Shown piece by piece: positions 56,292-64,000 of a stretch of 64,000 bases of DNA. The stretch is from NCBI RefSeq assembly GCF_004358695.1, contig NZ_SNAA01000003.1, positions 178,751 to 242,750 on the forward strand, given 5' to 3'. Each line of letters begins with the position of its first letter. Position 1 is the stretch's first letter. The notes beneath the pieces were generated by a model. The model was not told the origin of the DNA. It ran no database searches and saw only the letters and a list, made by a program, of their open reading frames with translations. Position numbers and translations under genes: made by a program. The DNA comes from Palleronia sediminis (GTDB taxonomy: Bacteria > Pseudomonadota > Alphaproteobacteria > Rhodobacterales > Rhodobacteraceae).

Positions 56292-57920
56292 ATGCCCTTG
56301 AATTTCTTGCCTCCCAACGAGGAGCTCAAGCCCCGGATCACCGTGTTCGGCGTCGGCGGCGCCGGCGGCAATGCGGTGGACAACATGATCGAAAAGGCGC
56401 TCGACGGCGTCGAGTTCGTGATCGCCAACACCGACGCGCAGGCGCTGGCCCAGAGCCGCGCGCCCAACCGCGTGCAGATGGGCGTGAAAGTGACCGAAGG
56501 GCTGGGCGCCGGCGCGCGCGCCTCGGTCGGGGCTGCCGCCGCCGAGGAAAGCATCGAAGAGATCATCGACCACCTCGCCGGAACGCATATGTGCTTCATC
56601 ACCGCGGGGATGGGCGGGGGCACCGGCACCGGCGCCACCCCGATCATCGCGCAGGCCGCGCGCGAGCTCGGCGTGCTGACCGTGGGCGTCGTGACCAAGC
56701 CCTTCCAGTTCGAGGGCAACCGCCGGATGCGCCAGGCCGAAGAGGGGATCGAGGCGCTCCAGAAGGTCGTCGACACCCTCATCATCATCCCCAACCAGAA
56801 CCTGTTCCGCCTCGCCAACGAACAGACCACCTGCACCGAAGCCTTCGGCATGGCCGACGACGTGCTCTACCAGGGCGTCAAGGGCGTCACCGACCTGATG
56901 GTGCGTCCGGGCCTCATCAATCTCGACTTCGCCGATGTCCGCTCGGTGATGGACGAGATGGGCAAGGCCATGATGGGCACCGGCGAGGCCGAGGGCGAGG
57001 AGCGCGCGACCAAGGCCGCCGAAAAGGCCATCGCCAACCCGCTGCTCGACGAGATCAGCCTGACGGGCGCCAAGGGCGTGCTCATCAACATCATCGGCGG
57101 CGAGGACCTGACCCTGTTCGAGATGGACGAGGCCGCCAGCGTCATCCGCGAAACGGTCGATCCCGACGCCAACATCATCGTCGGCTCGACGCTCGACCCG
57201 GCGCTGAACGGCCGTGTGCGCGTCAGCGTCGTGGCCACCGGCATCGACGCGGCCGGCGCGTCGAGCGAGGCGCCGGTCAGCCGCCGCCGCCTGTCCGACA
57301 CCCCCGCCCCCGCGCCGGTGCACCAGTCCGAAGAGGCCCCCGCCGCCGCCCGCACGGACGAGCGGTTCGAGCCCGAGCAGCGCCACGCGGCCCAGGCCCA
57401 GACCGAGGAAGAGCCCGATTTCTTCTCGGATTGGGAAAGCCGCAACGCCGATACCGCCTCGGAACCGGAACCGGCCTATCGCCCGGCCGCGGCCCAGGCC
57501 GCCCCGGTCGAGCCGCAGCCGATGCCGCGCCTCGCGGCCGGCCACCCGTCGCCCGAGACGATGCAGCGGCTCGAACGCGCGGTGCGCAAGACGCCCACCG
57601 ACCGCCCCGCGGGCGCGCCGGGTTTCTCGGCCCAGCCGACGCCGCGCCCCGCCGCGGCCGGACCTCGCCCCACAGCCGCACCGCGCCCGCAGGCCGAGCC
57701 GGTGGAGCGGACGCGCTTCGGGATCAATTCGCTCATCAACCGGATGAGCGGCAGCCCCGAGGGCGGCGATCGCGGCTACCCTGCCGAACGCCCCGCCGCC
57801 GCGGCGCCCGTGCGTCGCCCCGTGGCGCCGCAGCACCAGCGCTACGAGGAGGACGAGCCGGGCCATGGCGAGGGCGATCGCATCGAGATCCCGGCCTTCC
57901 TGCGTCGCCAGGCGAATTGA
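56292..57920 (+). CDS. ftsZ: cell division GTPase FtsZ
   Basis: A 542-residue tubulin-like GTPase that forms the Z ring. The GTPase core (about 1-320) has [37 protein letters not shown] (the tubulin signature) and [17 protein letters not shown] with the T7 loop. The alanine- and proline-rich linker (about 320-520) is long, as usual in this group. The conserved C-terminal peptide that binds FtsA is [12 protein letters not shown]. It has its own promoter region with GANTC sites and is followed by a strong terminator. Confidence 0.97.
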   Translation: MPLNFLPPNEELKPRITVFGVGGAGGNAVDNMIEKALDGVEFVIANTDAQALAQSRAPNRVQMGVKVTEGLGAGARASVGAAAAEESIEEIIDHLAGTHMCFITAGMGGGTGTGATPIIAQAARELGVLTVGVVTKPFQFEGNRRMRQAEEGIEALQKVVDTLIIIPNQNLFRLANEQTTCTEAFGMADDVLYQGVKGVTDLMVRPGLINLDFADVRSVMDEMGKAMMGTGEAEGEERATKAAEKAIANPLLDEISLTGAKGVLINIIGGEDLTLFEMDEAASVIRETVDPDANIIVGSTLDPALNGRVRVSVVATGIDAAGASSEAPVSRRRLSDTPAPAPVHQSEEAPAAARTDERFEPEQRHAAQAQTEEEPDFFSDWESRNADTASEPEPAYRPAAAQAAPVEPQPMPRLAAGHPSPETMQRLERAVRKTPTDRPAGAPGFSAQPTPRPAAAGPRPTAAPRPQAEPVERTRFGINSLINRMSGSPEGGDRGYPAERPAAAAPVRRPVAPQHQRYEEDEPGHGEGDRIEIPAFLRRQAN

Positions 57921-58145
57921 CCCGATCACGGTCGTGAGGCGAAAGGGCCGGCATCTGCCGGCCCTTTTCGTGTCGCATCAACGGATTGCAGAGGCGCGCG
58001 CCCCGCGCGGCGACGATCCGCGGGACGCGGGCGGGAACTGTAACACGGCGTAGCAAAGGTTGAATTGAGGTCACGCTCTCCCGTGCCTAACTGGGAAAAA
58101 CGGTAACCGGATCTTAACCGGGCCCCAAAGAGGACGGCAGCGGCG
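57921..58145. other. intergenic region between ftsZ and lpxC
   Basis: Contains the ftsZ terminator (57942-57968). The rest should hold the lpxC promoter, since a strong terminator isolates lpxC from ftsZ. A TTGAAT at about 58059 is a possible -35 box without a good -10 partner. No gene is seen. Confidence 0.5.
57942..57968 (+). terminator. intrinsic terminator after ftsZ
   Basis: An 11-bp stem (57942-57952 with 57957-57967) around ATCT, with AAA at the base and TTTT from 57965. It begins 22 bases after the ftsZ stop, a textbook Rho-independent terminator that closes the dcw transcript. Confidence 0.9.
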
Positions 58146-59069
58146 ATGCAGACGACCCTGAAATCGGTGGTATCCTTCGAAGGTGTGGGCCTTCATTCCG
58201 GCCAGCCGGTGCGCATGCGTCTCAAACCCGCGGCGGCCGAGCTCGGCGTGTGGTTCCGCCGCACCGATATCGTCGGGCGCGCCACGATGATCCCCGCGAT
58301 CTGGTCCGCCGTCGTCCCCGGCGAGCTTTGCACCCGCATCGTCAACGAACAGGGCGTGTCCGTCTCGACGGTCGAGCATGTGATGGCCGCGATCGCGGGC
58401 TGCGGGCTGCATAACGTCGAGATCGAGATCGACGGCCCCGAGGTTCCCATCCTCGACGGCTCCTCGGCGCCCTTCGTTGCGTTCATCCTGCGCGCCGGCC
58501 TGCGCGAGCAGGCGTCCCCGATCCGCGCGCTCGAGATCCTCGACCGGGTCGAGGTCCGCAACGGCCCCGCGCTGGCCCGGCTCGAGCCCGCCGAGGGCAT
58601 CGAGATGGCGTTCCACATAGATTTCGAGGATGCCGCCATCGGCGTGCAGGACAAGCGGCTGAACCTCGCCAACGGCACCTTCGTCCACGAGCTTTGCGAC
58701 AGCCGCACCTTTTGCCGGCAATCCGATGTCGACGCGATGCGCGCCCGCGGCCTCGCGCTGGGCGGCACGCTCGAGAACGCGGTGGTCGTCGATGGCGCGC
58801 GGGTGCTGACGCCCGGCGGGCTGCGCCATGTCGACGAGGCGGTGCGCCACAAGATGCTCGACGCGATGGGTGACCTCGCGCTGGCCGGCGGCCCGATCCT
58901 GGGGCGCTATACCGGGGTCCGCGCGGGCCACGCGATGACCAACGCGCTTTTGCGCGCGCTTTTCGCGCGTCCGGGTGCGGCGCGCATGATCGAGGTGGAT
59001 GCCCGCCGCGCGGCCTGCCTGCCCGGCGCGGGGCTGGTGCGCGCCGACGCGCCGCTGCGCGCCGCCTGA
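58146..59069 (+). CDS. lpxC: UDP-3-O-acyl-N-acetylglucosamine deacetylase
   Basis: A 307-residue zinc enzyme for the committed step of lipid A synthesis. Zinc ligands are His in VSTVEHVMAAIAGCG and His/Asp in VRHKMLDAMGDLAL, matching the HKxxD motif. Other segments are VGLHSGQPV, PVPILDGSSAPFV-like VPILDGSSAPFVAF and a final AGHAMTNALLRALFA. Location behind ftsZ is conserved in many Gram-negatives. Confidence 0.96.
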   Translation: MQTTLKSVVSFEGVGLHSGQPVRMRLKPAAAELGVWFRRTDIVGRATMIPAIWSAVVPGELCTRIVNEQGVSVSTVEHVMAAIAGCGLHNVEIEIDGPEVPILDGSSAPFVAFILRAGLREQASPIRALEILDRVEVRNGPALARLEPAEGIEMAFHIDFEDAAIGVQDKRLNLANGTFVHELCDSRTFCRQSDVDAMRARGLALGGTLENAVVVDGARVLTPGGLRHVDEAVRHKMLDAMGDLALAGGPILGRYTGVRAGHAMTNALLRALFARPGAARMIEVDARRAACLPGAGLVRADAPLRAA

Positions 59070-59175
59070 CGGCCCGCGGACACGCGGCGCATTTTCGCGC
59101 AGCTTGCCCGTTTTGCCCCGCGATCAGGTATGCTAGCACCGGGTGGCGGCGATATCGCGGGGGCGGATTGAAGGC

Positions 59176-60021
59176 ATGACGGATCATCGGGCAAGCGCGG
59201 CACGGATCGTCGCAATGGTGCTTCTGGCGTCGCTCGCGGCGGGGTGCGGCGGGCAATTCGCCTCGCGCAACCAGCCGCTCGAAAGCCTCGCGGCGGAAGA
59301 CATCTACAAGCGGGCCGAGCTCGAGCTCGAGACCGACAATCCCGAGGACGCGGCGCGCTATTTCGCCGAGGTCGAGCGGCTCTATCCCTATTCCGAATGG
59401 GGCCAGCGCGCGCTGGTCATGCAGGCCTTCGCCTATCACCGCGACCGCGACTACGAGGCCGCGCGCGGTGCGGCGCAGCGCTATCTCGACCTGTTTCCGG
59501 GCGGCGAGGATGCCGCCTATGCGCAATACCTTCTGGCGCTGAGCTATTACGACCAGGTCGACGACGTGGGCCGCGACCAGGGCCTGACCTTCCAGGCGTT
59601 GCAGGCGCTGCGCGTTGTGATCGAGCAATATCCCGACACGGAATATGCCCGCTCGGCCGTCCTCAAGTTCGAGCTGGCCTATGACCACCTCGCCGGCAAG
59701 GAGATGGAGATCGGGCGCTATTACCTCAAGCGCCGCCATTACGCCGCCGCGACCAACCGGTTCCGCATCGTCGTCGAGGATTTCCAGACCACCACCCACA
59801 CCCCCGAGGCGCTGCTGCGGCTGGTCGAGGCCTACCTGTCGCTCGGGCTCGTCGACGAGGCCCGGACGGCGGGCGCGATCCTGGGCTACAACTACCGGGG
59901 GACGGAGTGGTATAGCGACGCCTATGCCCTGCTGACCGGGCGGGGGCTGACGCTCGAGCCGGCGGGCGACAACTGGCTCAACACCATCTATCGGCAGGTC
60001 GTGCGCGGCGAGTGGATCTGA
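59176..60021 (+). CDS. bamD: outer-membrane assembly lipoprotein BamD
   Basis: A 281-residue lipoprotein of the BAM complex that inserts beta-barrels in the outer membrane. The lipobox LAAGC places the lipidated cysteine at residue 24. The mature part has TPR-like repeats: AEDIYKRAELELETDNPEDAARYFAEVERLYPYSEW, then AYHRDRDYEAARGAAQRYLDLFPG and YYLKRRHYAAATNRF. The ATG with GAAGG upstream is preferred over a GTG 11 codons earlier because it gives a normal signal peptide. Confidence 0.95.
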   Translation: MTDHRASAARIVAMVLLASLAAGCGGQFASRNQPLESLAAEDIYKRAELELETDNPEDAARYFAEVERLYPYSEWGQRALVMQAFAYHRDRDYEAARGAAQRYLDLFPGGEDAAYAQYLLALSYYDQVDDVGRDQGLTFQALQALRVVIEQYPDTEYARSAVLKFELAYDHLAGKEMEIGRYYLKRRHYAAATNRFRIVVEDFQTTTHTPEALLRLVEAYLSLGLVDEARTAGAILGYNYRGTEWYSDAYALLTGRGLTLEPAGDNWLNTIYRQVVRGEWI

Positions 60022-60092
60022 TCCGCGCCGCGGCACTGGCAGAGACGCTCCGGCCATGCGATAGCCGGGCGGTCAAACGGGGCTGATCCGAC

Positions 60093-61745
60093 ATGCTGCG
60101 CGGTCTCACGATACGGGACATGCTCTTGATCGACCGGCTGGAGCTCGAGTTCCAGCCGGGTCTCAACGTGCTGACCGGCGAGACCGGGGCGGGCAAGTCC
60201 ATCCTGCTGGATTCGCTGGGATTCGTGCTGGGCTGGCGCGGCCGGGCCGAGCTCGTGCGCCAGGGCGCCGAGCGTGGCGAGGTCGAGGCGTGGTTCGATC
60301 TCGGCCCCGATCACCCGGTGCGCGCGGTCCTCGACGAGGCCGGGATCGAGCCCGAGGGCGACGAGCTCGTCCTGCGCCGGGTCAACACGCCCGACGGCCG
60401 CAAGACCGCCTGGATCAACGACCGCCGGGCCAGCGGCGAGGTGCTGCGCCGCGTCTCGGAGCGGCTGGTCGAGCTGCACGGGCAGCATGACGACCGCGGG
60501 CTTCTCGACCCGCGGGGCCACAGGATGCTGCTCGACGCCTTTGCCGGGGCCGCGCCGCTGGTGGCCGATGTCGCCACGCGCTGGCGCGAGCGTGCCGCCG
60601 CCGCCAAGGCGCTGTCGCGCGCCCGCGACGAGATCGCCGCGATGCGCGGCGAGGAGGAGTTCCTGCGCCACGCGGTCGAGGAGCTCGACGCGCTCGACCC
60701 GCAGCCGGGCGAAGAGGCCGAGCTCGACGCCGCGCGGCGCCGGATGCAGGCCGCCGACCGGGTGCGCGCCGATGTGAGCCGCGCGCTGACGGCGTTGGGA
60801 CCGCAGGGGGCGGCGAGGCCGATGGGCGATGCGCTGCGCTGGCTCGACGGGGCGGCCGACGCGATGGAGGGCGCGCTCGGCCCCGGTCTGGAGGCGCTGG
60901 AGCGCGCGCTCGACGCGCTGGCCGAGGCCGAGCAGGAAGTCGAGCGCGCGGTGGAGACGCTCGAGATCGACCCCGGCGCGCTGGAGCGCACCGAGGATCG
61001 GCTGTTCGCGATCCGCGGTCTCGCGCGCAAATACGAGGTGCTGCCCGACGATCTCGGCGCCCATGCCGAGGCGCTGCGCGGCCAGCTTGCCCGGCTCGAC
61101 GCGGGAGAGGGGGATATCGCCGCGCTCGAGGCGGCCGCGGCCGGTGCGGCGGCGGCCTATGACCGTGCCGCGGCGACGCTGAGCGCGGCGCGGGCCGAGG
61201 CGGCGGCGCGGCTCCAGACCGCGATGGCGGCCGAGTTGGCACCGCTCAAGATGGAGCGGGCGGTGTTCACGGTCGAGCTGTCGGAGGCCGCGCCCGGCCC
61301 CGAGGGGCGCGACACGGTCGAGTTCCGCGTGGCGACCAACCCCGGCGCGCCGGCGGGGCCGCTGGGACGGATCGCCAGCGGCGGCGAGCTGTCGCGGTTC
61401 CTGCTCGCGCTCAAGGTCTGCCTGACCGGCGAGGCCGAGGGGCTGACGCTGATTTTCGACGAGATCGACCGCGGCGTCGGTGGCGCCACGGCCGATGCGG
61501 TGGGGCGGCGGCTTGCCGCGCTGGCCGAGGGCGCACAGGTGCTGGTCGTGACCCATTCGCCGCAGGTCGCGGCCCTGGGCGGGCATCATTGGCGCGTCGA
61601 GAAAAGCGTCGAGGACGCGGTGACGACCTCGCGCGTGGTGCCGCTCGACCCGGCCGCGCGGGTGGACGAGATCGCGCGGATGCTCGCCGGCGACACCGTC
61701 ACCGGCGAGGCGCGCGCCGCCGCGCGGGCGCTGTTGGGCGGCTGA
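60093..61745 (+). CDS. recN: DNA repair protein RecN
   Basis: A 550-residue SMC-like ATPase for double-strand-break repair. The N-terminal ATP loop is TGETGAGKSILLDSLGF, and LVELHGQHDDRGLLDPRGHRMLLDAFAG is a family signature. A central coiled coil (about 170-380) is rich in Glu, Ala and Arg. The C-terminus has RIASGGELSRFLLALK, LIFDEIDRGVGGATADAVGRRLAAL and VVTHSPQVAALGGHHWRVEK. The bamD-recN neighbourhood is common in alphaproteobacteria. Confidence 0.96.
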   Translation: MLRGLTIRDMLLIDRLELEFQPGLNVLTGETGAGKSILLDSLGFVLGWRGRAELVRQGAERGEVEAWFDLGPDHPVRAVLDEAGIEPEGDELVLRRVNTPDGRKTAWINDRRASGEVLRRVSERLVELHGQHDDRGLLDPRGHRMLLDAFAGAAPLVADVATRWRERAAAAKALSRARDEIAAMRGEEEFLRHAVEELDALDPQPGEEAELDAARRRMQAADRVRADVSRALTALGPQGAARPMGDALRWLDGAADAMEGALGPGLEALERALDALAEAEQEVERAVETLEIDPGALERTEDRLFAIRGLARKYEVLPDDLGAHAEALRGQLARLDAGEGDIAALEAAAAGAAAAYDRAAATLSAARAEAAARLQTAMAAELAPLKMERAVFTVELSEAAPGPEGRDTVEFRVATNPGAPAGPLGRIASGGELSRFLLALKVCLTGEAEGLTLIFDEIDRGVGGATADAVGRRLAALAEGAQVLVVTHSPQVAALGGHHWRVEKSVEDAVTTSRVVPLDPAARVDEIARMLAGDTVTGEARAAARALLGG

Positions 61746-61772
61746 GCCGCGGGCGCCCGCCGTTGCGCCGTC

Positions 61773-61795
61773 GAGTATTTGGGGAAACAGAGAAG
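61773..61795 (+). repeat. dispersed 23-bp intergenic element, copy 7
   Basis: GAGTATTT, then GG, then GGAAACAGAGAAG. It begins 28 bases after the recN stop, preceded by a GCGGGCGCCCGC palindrome, and ends 13 bases before the convergent cobT stop. Confidence 0.85.
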
Positions 61796-61808
61796 GGCCG
61801 CGGGCCGC

Positions 61809-63686
61809 TCAGGCCACGCGGCGCATGCCGAGGACGCGGGCGCGCTTGCGCGGATCGGTGTCGAAAAGCCCGGCGAGCTGTTCGGTGATCGCGCCGGCGA
61901 GCTGTTCGGCATCGGTGATCGTGACCGCGCGATTGTAATAGCGCGTGACGTCATGGCCGATGCCGATGGCCACGAGTTCGGCCTGGCGGCGCCGTTCGAT
62001 CATGGCGATCACGTCGCGCAGATGGCGTTCGAGGTAGCTGGCCGGGTTGACCGACAGGGTGCTGTCATCGACCGGGGCGCCGTCCGAGATGACCATGAGG
62101 ATCTTGCGCGCCTCGGGCCGGGCGATGGCGCGGCGATGCGCCCATTCGAGCGCCTCGCCGTCGATGTTTTCCTTGAGCAGCCCCTCTTTCATCATCAGCC
62201 CGAGATTGGGCCGCGCCCGGCGCCAGGGCGCATCGGCGGATTTGTAGACGATGTGGCGCAGGTCGTTCAGCCGGCCGGGATGCTGCGGGCGGCCCGCGGC
62301 CAGCCAGTCCTCGCGCGACTGGCCGCCTTTCCACGCGCGGGTGGTGAAGCCGAGGATCTCGATCTTGACGTCGCAGCGTTCGAGGGTGCGCGCGAGGATA
62401 TCGGCGGTGATGGCGGCGATCGAGATCGGGCGGCCGCGCATGGAGCCCGAGTTGTCGAGCAGAAGCGTCACCACCGTATCGCGGAACTCGGTATCCTTTT
62501 CGACCTTGAAGCTCAGCGGCGTGGTCGGATTGGCGACGACGCGGGCGAGGCGGCCGGCGTCGAGGATGCCCTCTTCGCGGTCGAACTGCCAGCTTCGGTT
62601 CTGCTTGGCCTGAAGGCGGCGCTGGAGCTTGTTGGCGAGCCGCGAGACCGCGCCCTTGAGCGGGTCGAGCTGCTGGTCGAGATAGGCACGCAGCCGTTCC
62701 AGCTCGGCCGGGTCGGCGAGATCCTCTGCGCGGATTTCCTCGTCATGGGCGCGGGTGAAGATCTCGTAATTCGGATCGGCCTCCGAGACGGGCGGGGGCG
62801 TCGGCGCGTCGCTGGGCGCGTCGCTTTCGGGCATGTCGCTTTCTTCGCCCGGCTCCATCTCGGCGGTGTCGTCCATCGACACGCTCGCCTCGGCCGCGTC
62901 CTGCGTCTGCTCCTGGCTCTGGTCGGGGGCGGCCCCGTGGTCGTCGCTGTCCTCCTGGTCGCCTGAGCGGTCGTCGGGGCCGGTCTCGTCCTCGCCGTCG
63001 CGTTCGGCGTCGTCATCGCCGTCGTTATCCTCGGCATCGGGATCGTCGCCGAGCTGGTCGCCATAGCCCAGATCCTCGATCACGCGGCGCGACATGCGCG
63101 CAAAGGCGGTCTGGTCGGACAGGGCGCTTTTCAGCTCGGCGAGGGTCGCGCCCGCCTGGTCGGTGAAACGGTCGCGCCAGAGCGCGGCCAGCGTCTCGGC
63201 CGAGGCGGGCAGGGCGCGGCCGGTGGCGAGCTGGCGGATGAGATAGCCCGCCGCGGCGGGCAGGGGCGCATCCTCGCGCCGGGTGAGCTGATCGTAGCCC
63301 TTGCGCGATGCCTCGTCGGCGATGCGCGCGTCGATATTGCCCGCGCTGCCGGGCATGTGCTCGGCGCCCATCGCCTCGCAGCGGGCGTGTTCCATCGCCT
63401 CGTAGAGGTCGCGCGCCATCGGCCCCTCGGGGGCATAGCGGCGGTGGGTCGGTTCGTCATGGTAGCGGCGGCGCATCGCGTAGGTATCGGCGGTGCCGCG
63501 CGCCAGCATGACCTCGTCGCGGGTCATGCGGCGGCTGACCTGCGGCAGGCGCAGCCCGTCATTCGACATGCCCGAGGGATCGAGCGAATAGGTCACGCCC
63601 ATCTCGGGGTCGTCGGCCAGCGTGCGCGTCGCCTCGGCGAGGGCCTTCTTGAAGGGGGTGGCCGGGTTGTCGTTGTCTTTCACCAT
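61809..63686 (-). CDS. cobT: cobaltochelatase subunit CobT
   Basis: A 625-residue subunit of the aerobic cobaltochelatase (CobNST), which inserts cobalt into hydrogenobyrinic acid a,c-diamide during vitamin B12 synthesis. The N-terminal part is family-specific ([21 protein letters not shown]). The middle (about 215-310) is very acidic, with long Asp/Glu runs. The C-terminal VWA domain carries the MIDAS motif DNSGSMRG near 408 and later [11 protein letters not shown]. The ATG at 63686 gives the usual [16 protein letters not shown] start; an upstream in-frame ATG is less likely. Its partner cobS is not in the window. Confidence 0.95.
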   Translation of the reverse strand: MVKDNDNPATPFKKALAEATRTLADDPEMGVTYSLDPSGMSNDGLRLPQVSRRMTRDEVMLARGTADTYAMRRRYHDEPTHRRYAPEGPMARDLYEAMEHARCEAMGAEHMPGSAGNIDARIADEASRKGYDQLTRREDAPLPAAAGYLIRQLATGRALPASAETLAALWRDRFTDQAGATLAELKSALSDQTAFARMSRRVIEDLGYGDQLGDDPDAEDNDGDDDAERDGEDETGPDDRSGDQEDSDDHGAAPDQSQEQTQDAAEASVSMDDTAEMEPGEESDMPESDAPSDAPTPPPVSEADPNYEIFTRAHDEEIRAEDLADPAELERLRAYLDQQLDPLKGAVSRLANKLQRRLQAKQNRSWQFDREEGILDAGRLARVVANPTTPLSFKVEKDTEFRDTVVTLLLDNSGSMRGRPISIAAITADILARTLERCDVKIEILGFTTRAWKGGQSREDWLAAGRPQHPGRLNDLRHIVYKSADAPWRRARPNLGLMMKEGLLKENIDGEALEWAHRRAIARPEARKILMVISDGAPVDDSTLSVNPASYLERHLRDVIAMIERRRQAELVAIGIGHDVTRYYNRAVTITDAEQLAGAITEQLAGLFDTDPRKRARVLGMRRVA

Positions 63687-64000
63687 GACGCGCAATCTAG
63701 CCCGTGCGGCCGCGGACACAATCGGATTGCGCATGCCGCGGGCGAGGCGCCGCGCGGACATGCCGACAGGGCCGGTCGCCATGGCGGCGCCGGGGTCGGC
63801 CGGTCAGGACATGCAGGGATGAATACGAGGAAGTCTGGCAGCTGCCAAAGGTCACGAGAGCGGCGGGGGTGTCAGCCCCCGGAAGTTCGACACTTCCGGG
63901 GGTGATTTTCGGCTGCTGCGCATCGGCCAAGACGAAGAATCAATGAGTTAGGCTGAGCGCAAGGTGCAATCCGCGCGGATTTTGTCGTCACACGTCATAA
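63687..64000. other. right-end region upstream of cobT, no gene recognised
   Basis: About 314 bases without a credible coding sequence on either strand. It contains a strong hairpin at 63876-63902 followed by TTTT on the plus strand, and then less GC-rich sequence to the window edge. I looked for a cobalamin riboswitch preceding cobT and did not recognise its conserved boxes. Short open frames here look like shadows. Confidence 0.5.
63876..63911 (+). terminator. strong hairpin with T-run, possible terminator
   Basis: An 11-bp perfect stem (63876-63886 with 63892-63902) with loop TCGAC, then TGATTTT. No plus-strand gene ends just before it, so what it would terminate is unclear. It could be the end of an unrecognised transcript or a structural element. 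Confidence 0.45.

Noticed and set aside
63697-63930. Minus-strand 77-codon frame upstream of cobT
   Set aside because: Arg/Pro-rich shadow-type composition, overlaps the strong hairpin and has no recognisable domain.
63687-64000. Cobalamin riboswitch upstream of cobT
   Set aside because: The conserved B12-box sequence and the flanking stem pattern were not found on the minus strand.

Overview
The window is a very GC-rich chromosomal segment from an alphaproteobacterium, most likely family Rhodobacteraceae (Rhodobacter/Roseobacter group). The evidence is an RpoH2-type sigma factor, a Hint-domain protein, a DUF2484 gene between murC and murB, aerobic cobaltochelatase CobT, fused Sat-CysC, and a DUF1127 gene followed by an array of CCUCCUCCC-loop small RNAs. 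No prophage, insertion sequence or CRISPR array was found. Gene packing is dense, with many ATGA start/stop overlaps.

Layout. 1-10.8 kb: end of gshB, yifB/comM, the stress sigma factor rpoH2 with a ChaN-like lipoprotein, coaBC-dut-moeB/thiF, an amino-acid ABC binding protein and permease, and an M3 peptidase. 10.8-20.9 kb: a membrane protein, sat/cysC, a di-heme cytochrome-c peroxidase behind a perfect FNR box, divergent trxB and an Lrp regulator, a Hint protein, a 36-residue basic protein, pgeF, a NDUFAF7-like methyltransferase, lgt and ubiK. 20.9-29.1 kb: an EamA exporter, a ClC channel, DUF427, aminopeptidase P, a DUF2268-like protein with an altered zinc motif, lolC/E-lolD and two tandem identical tRNA-Gly(GCC) genes. 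29.1-35.9 kb: pyruvate carboxylase, a ZIP transporter and uvrD.

35.9-37.3 kb is the most distinctive part. On the minus strand a DUF1127 gene (ccaF1-like) is followed by eight hairpins forming four two-hairpin RNA units. All carry CU-rich, anti-Shine-Dalgarno-like loops; five loops have the exact CCUCCUCCC motif and three a shorter CUCCUCCC form. Sequence differences between copies preserve base pairing. This matches the cuckoo RNA (CcsR1-4) locus known from Rhodobacter sphaeroides. Here it lies head-to-head with the long leader of the division and cell-wall (dcw) cluster, where Rhodobacteraceae encode the leader RNA UpsM.

37.3-61.7 kb is the dcw cluster on the plus strand: mraZ, rsmH, ftsL, ftsI, murE, murF, mraY, murD, ftsW, murG, murC, DUF2484, murB, ddl, ftsQ, ftsA, ftsZ, lpxC, bamD, recN. 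One opposite-strand gene (baiN/yhiN-like) interrupts it between murD and ftsW. The ftsZ promoter region holds four GANTC (CcrM) sites in 55 bp, and a strong terminator follows ftsZ. The window ends with cobT on the minus strand.

A second striking pattern is a 23-bp element, GAGTATTT then two variable bases then GGAAACAGAGAAG. It occurs six times almost unchanged and once degenerate, always on the plus strand, and six of the seven copies lie 18-35 bp downstream of a plus-strand stop codon. I do not recognise it as a described element.

All calls come from reading the sequence; no database search or folding program was run.
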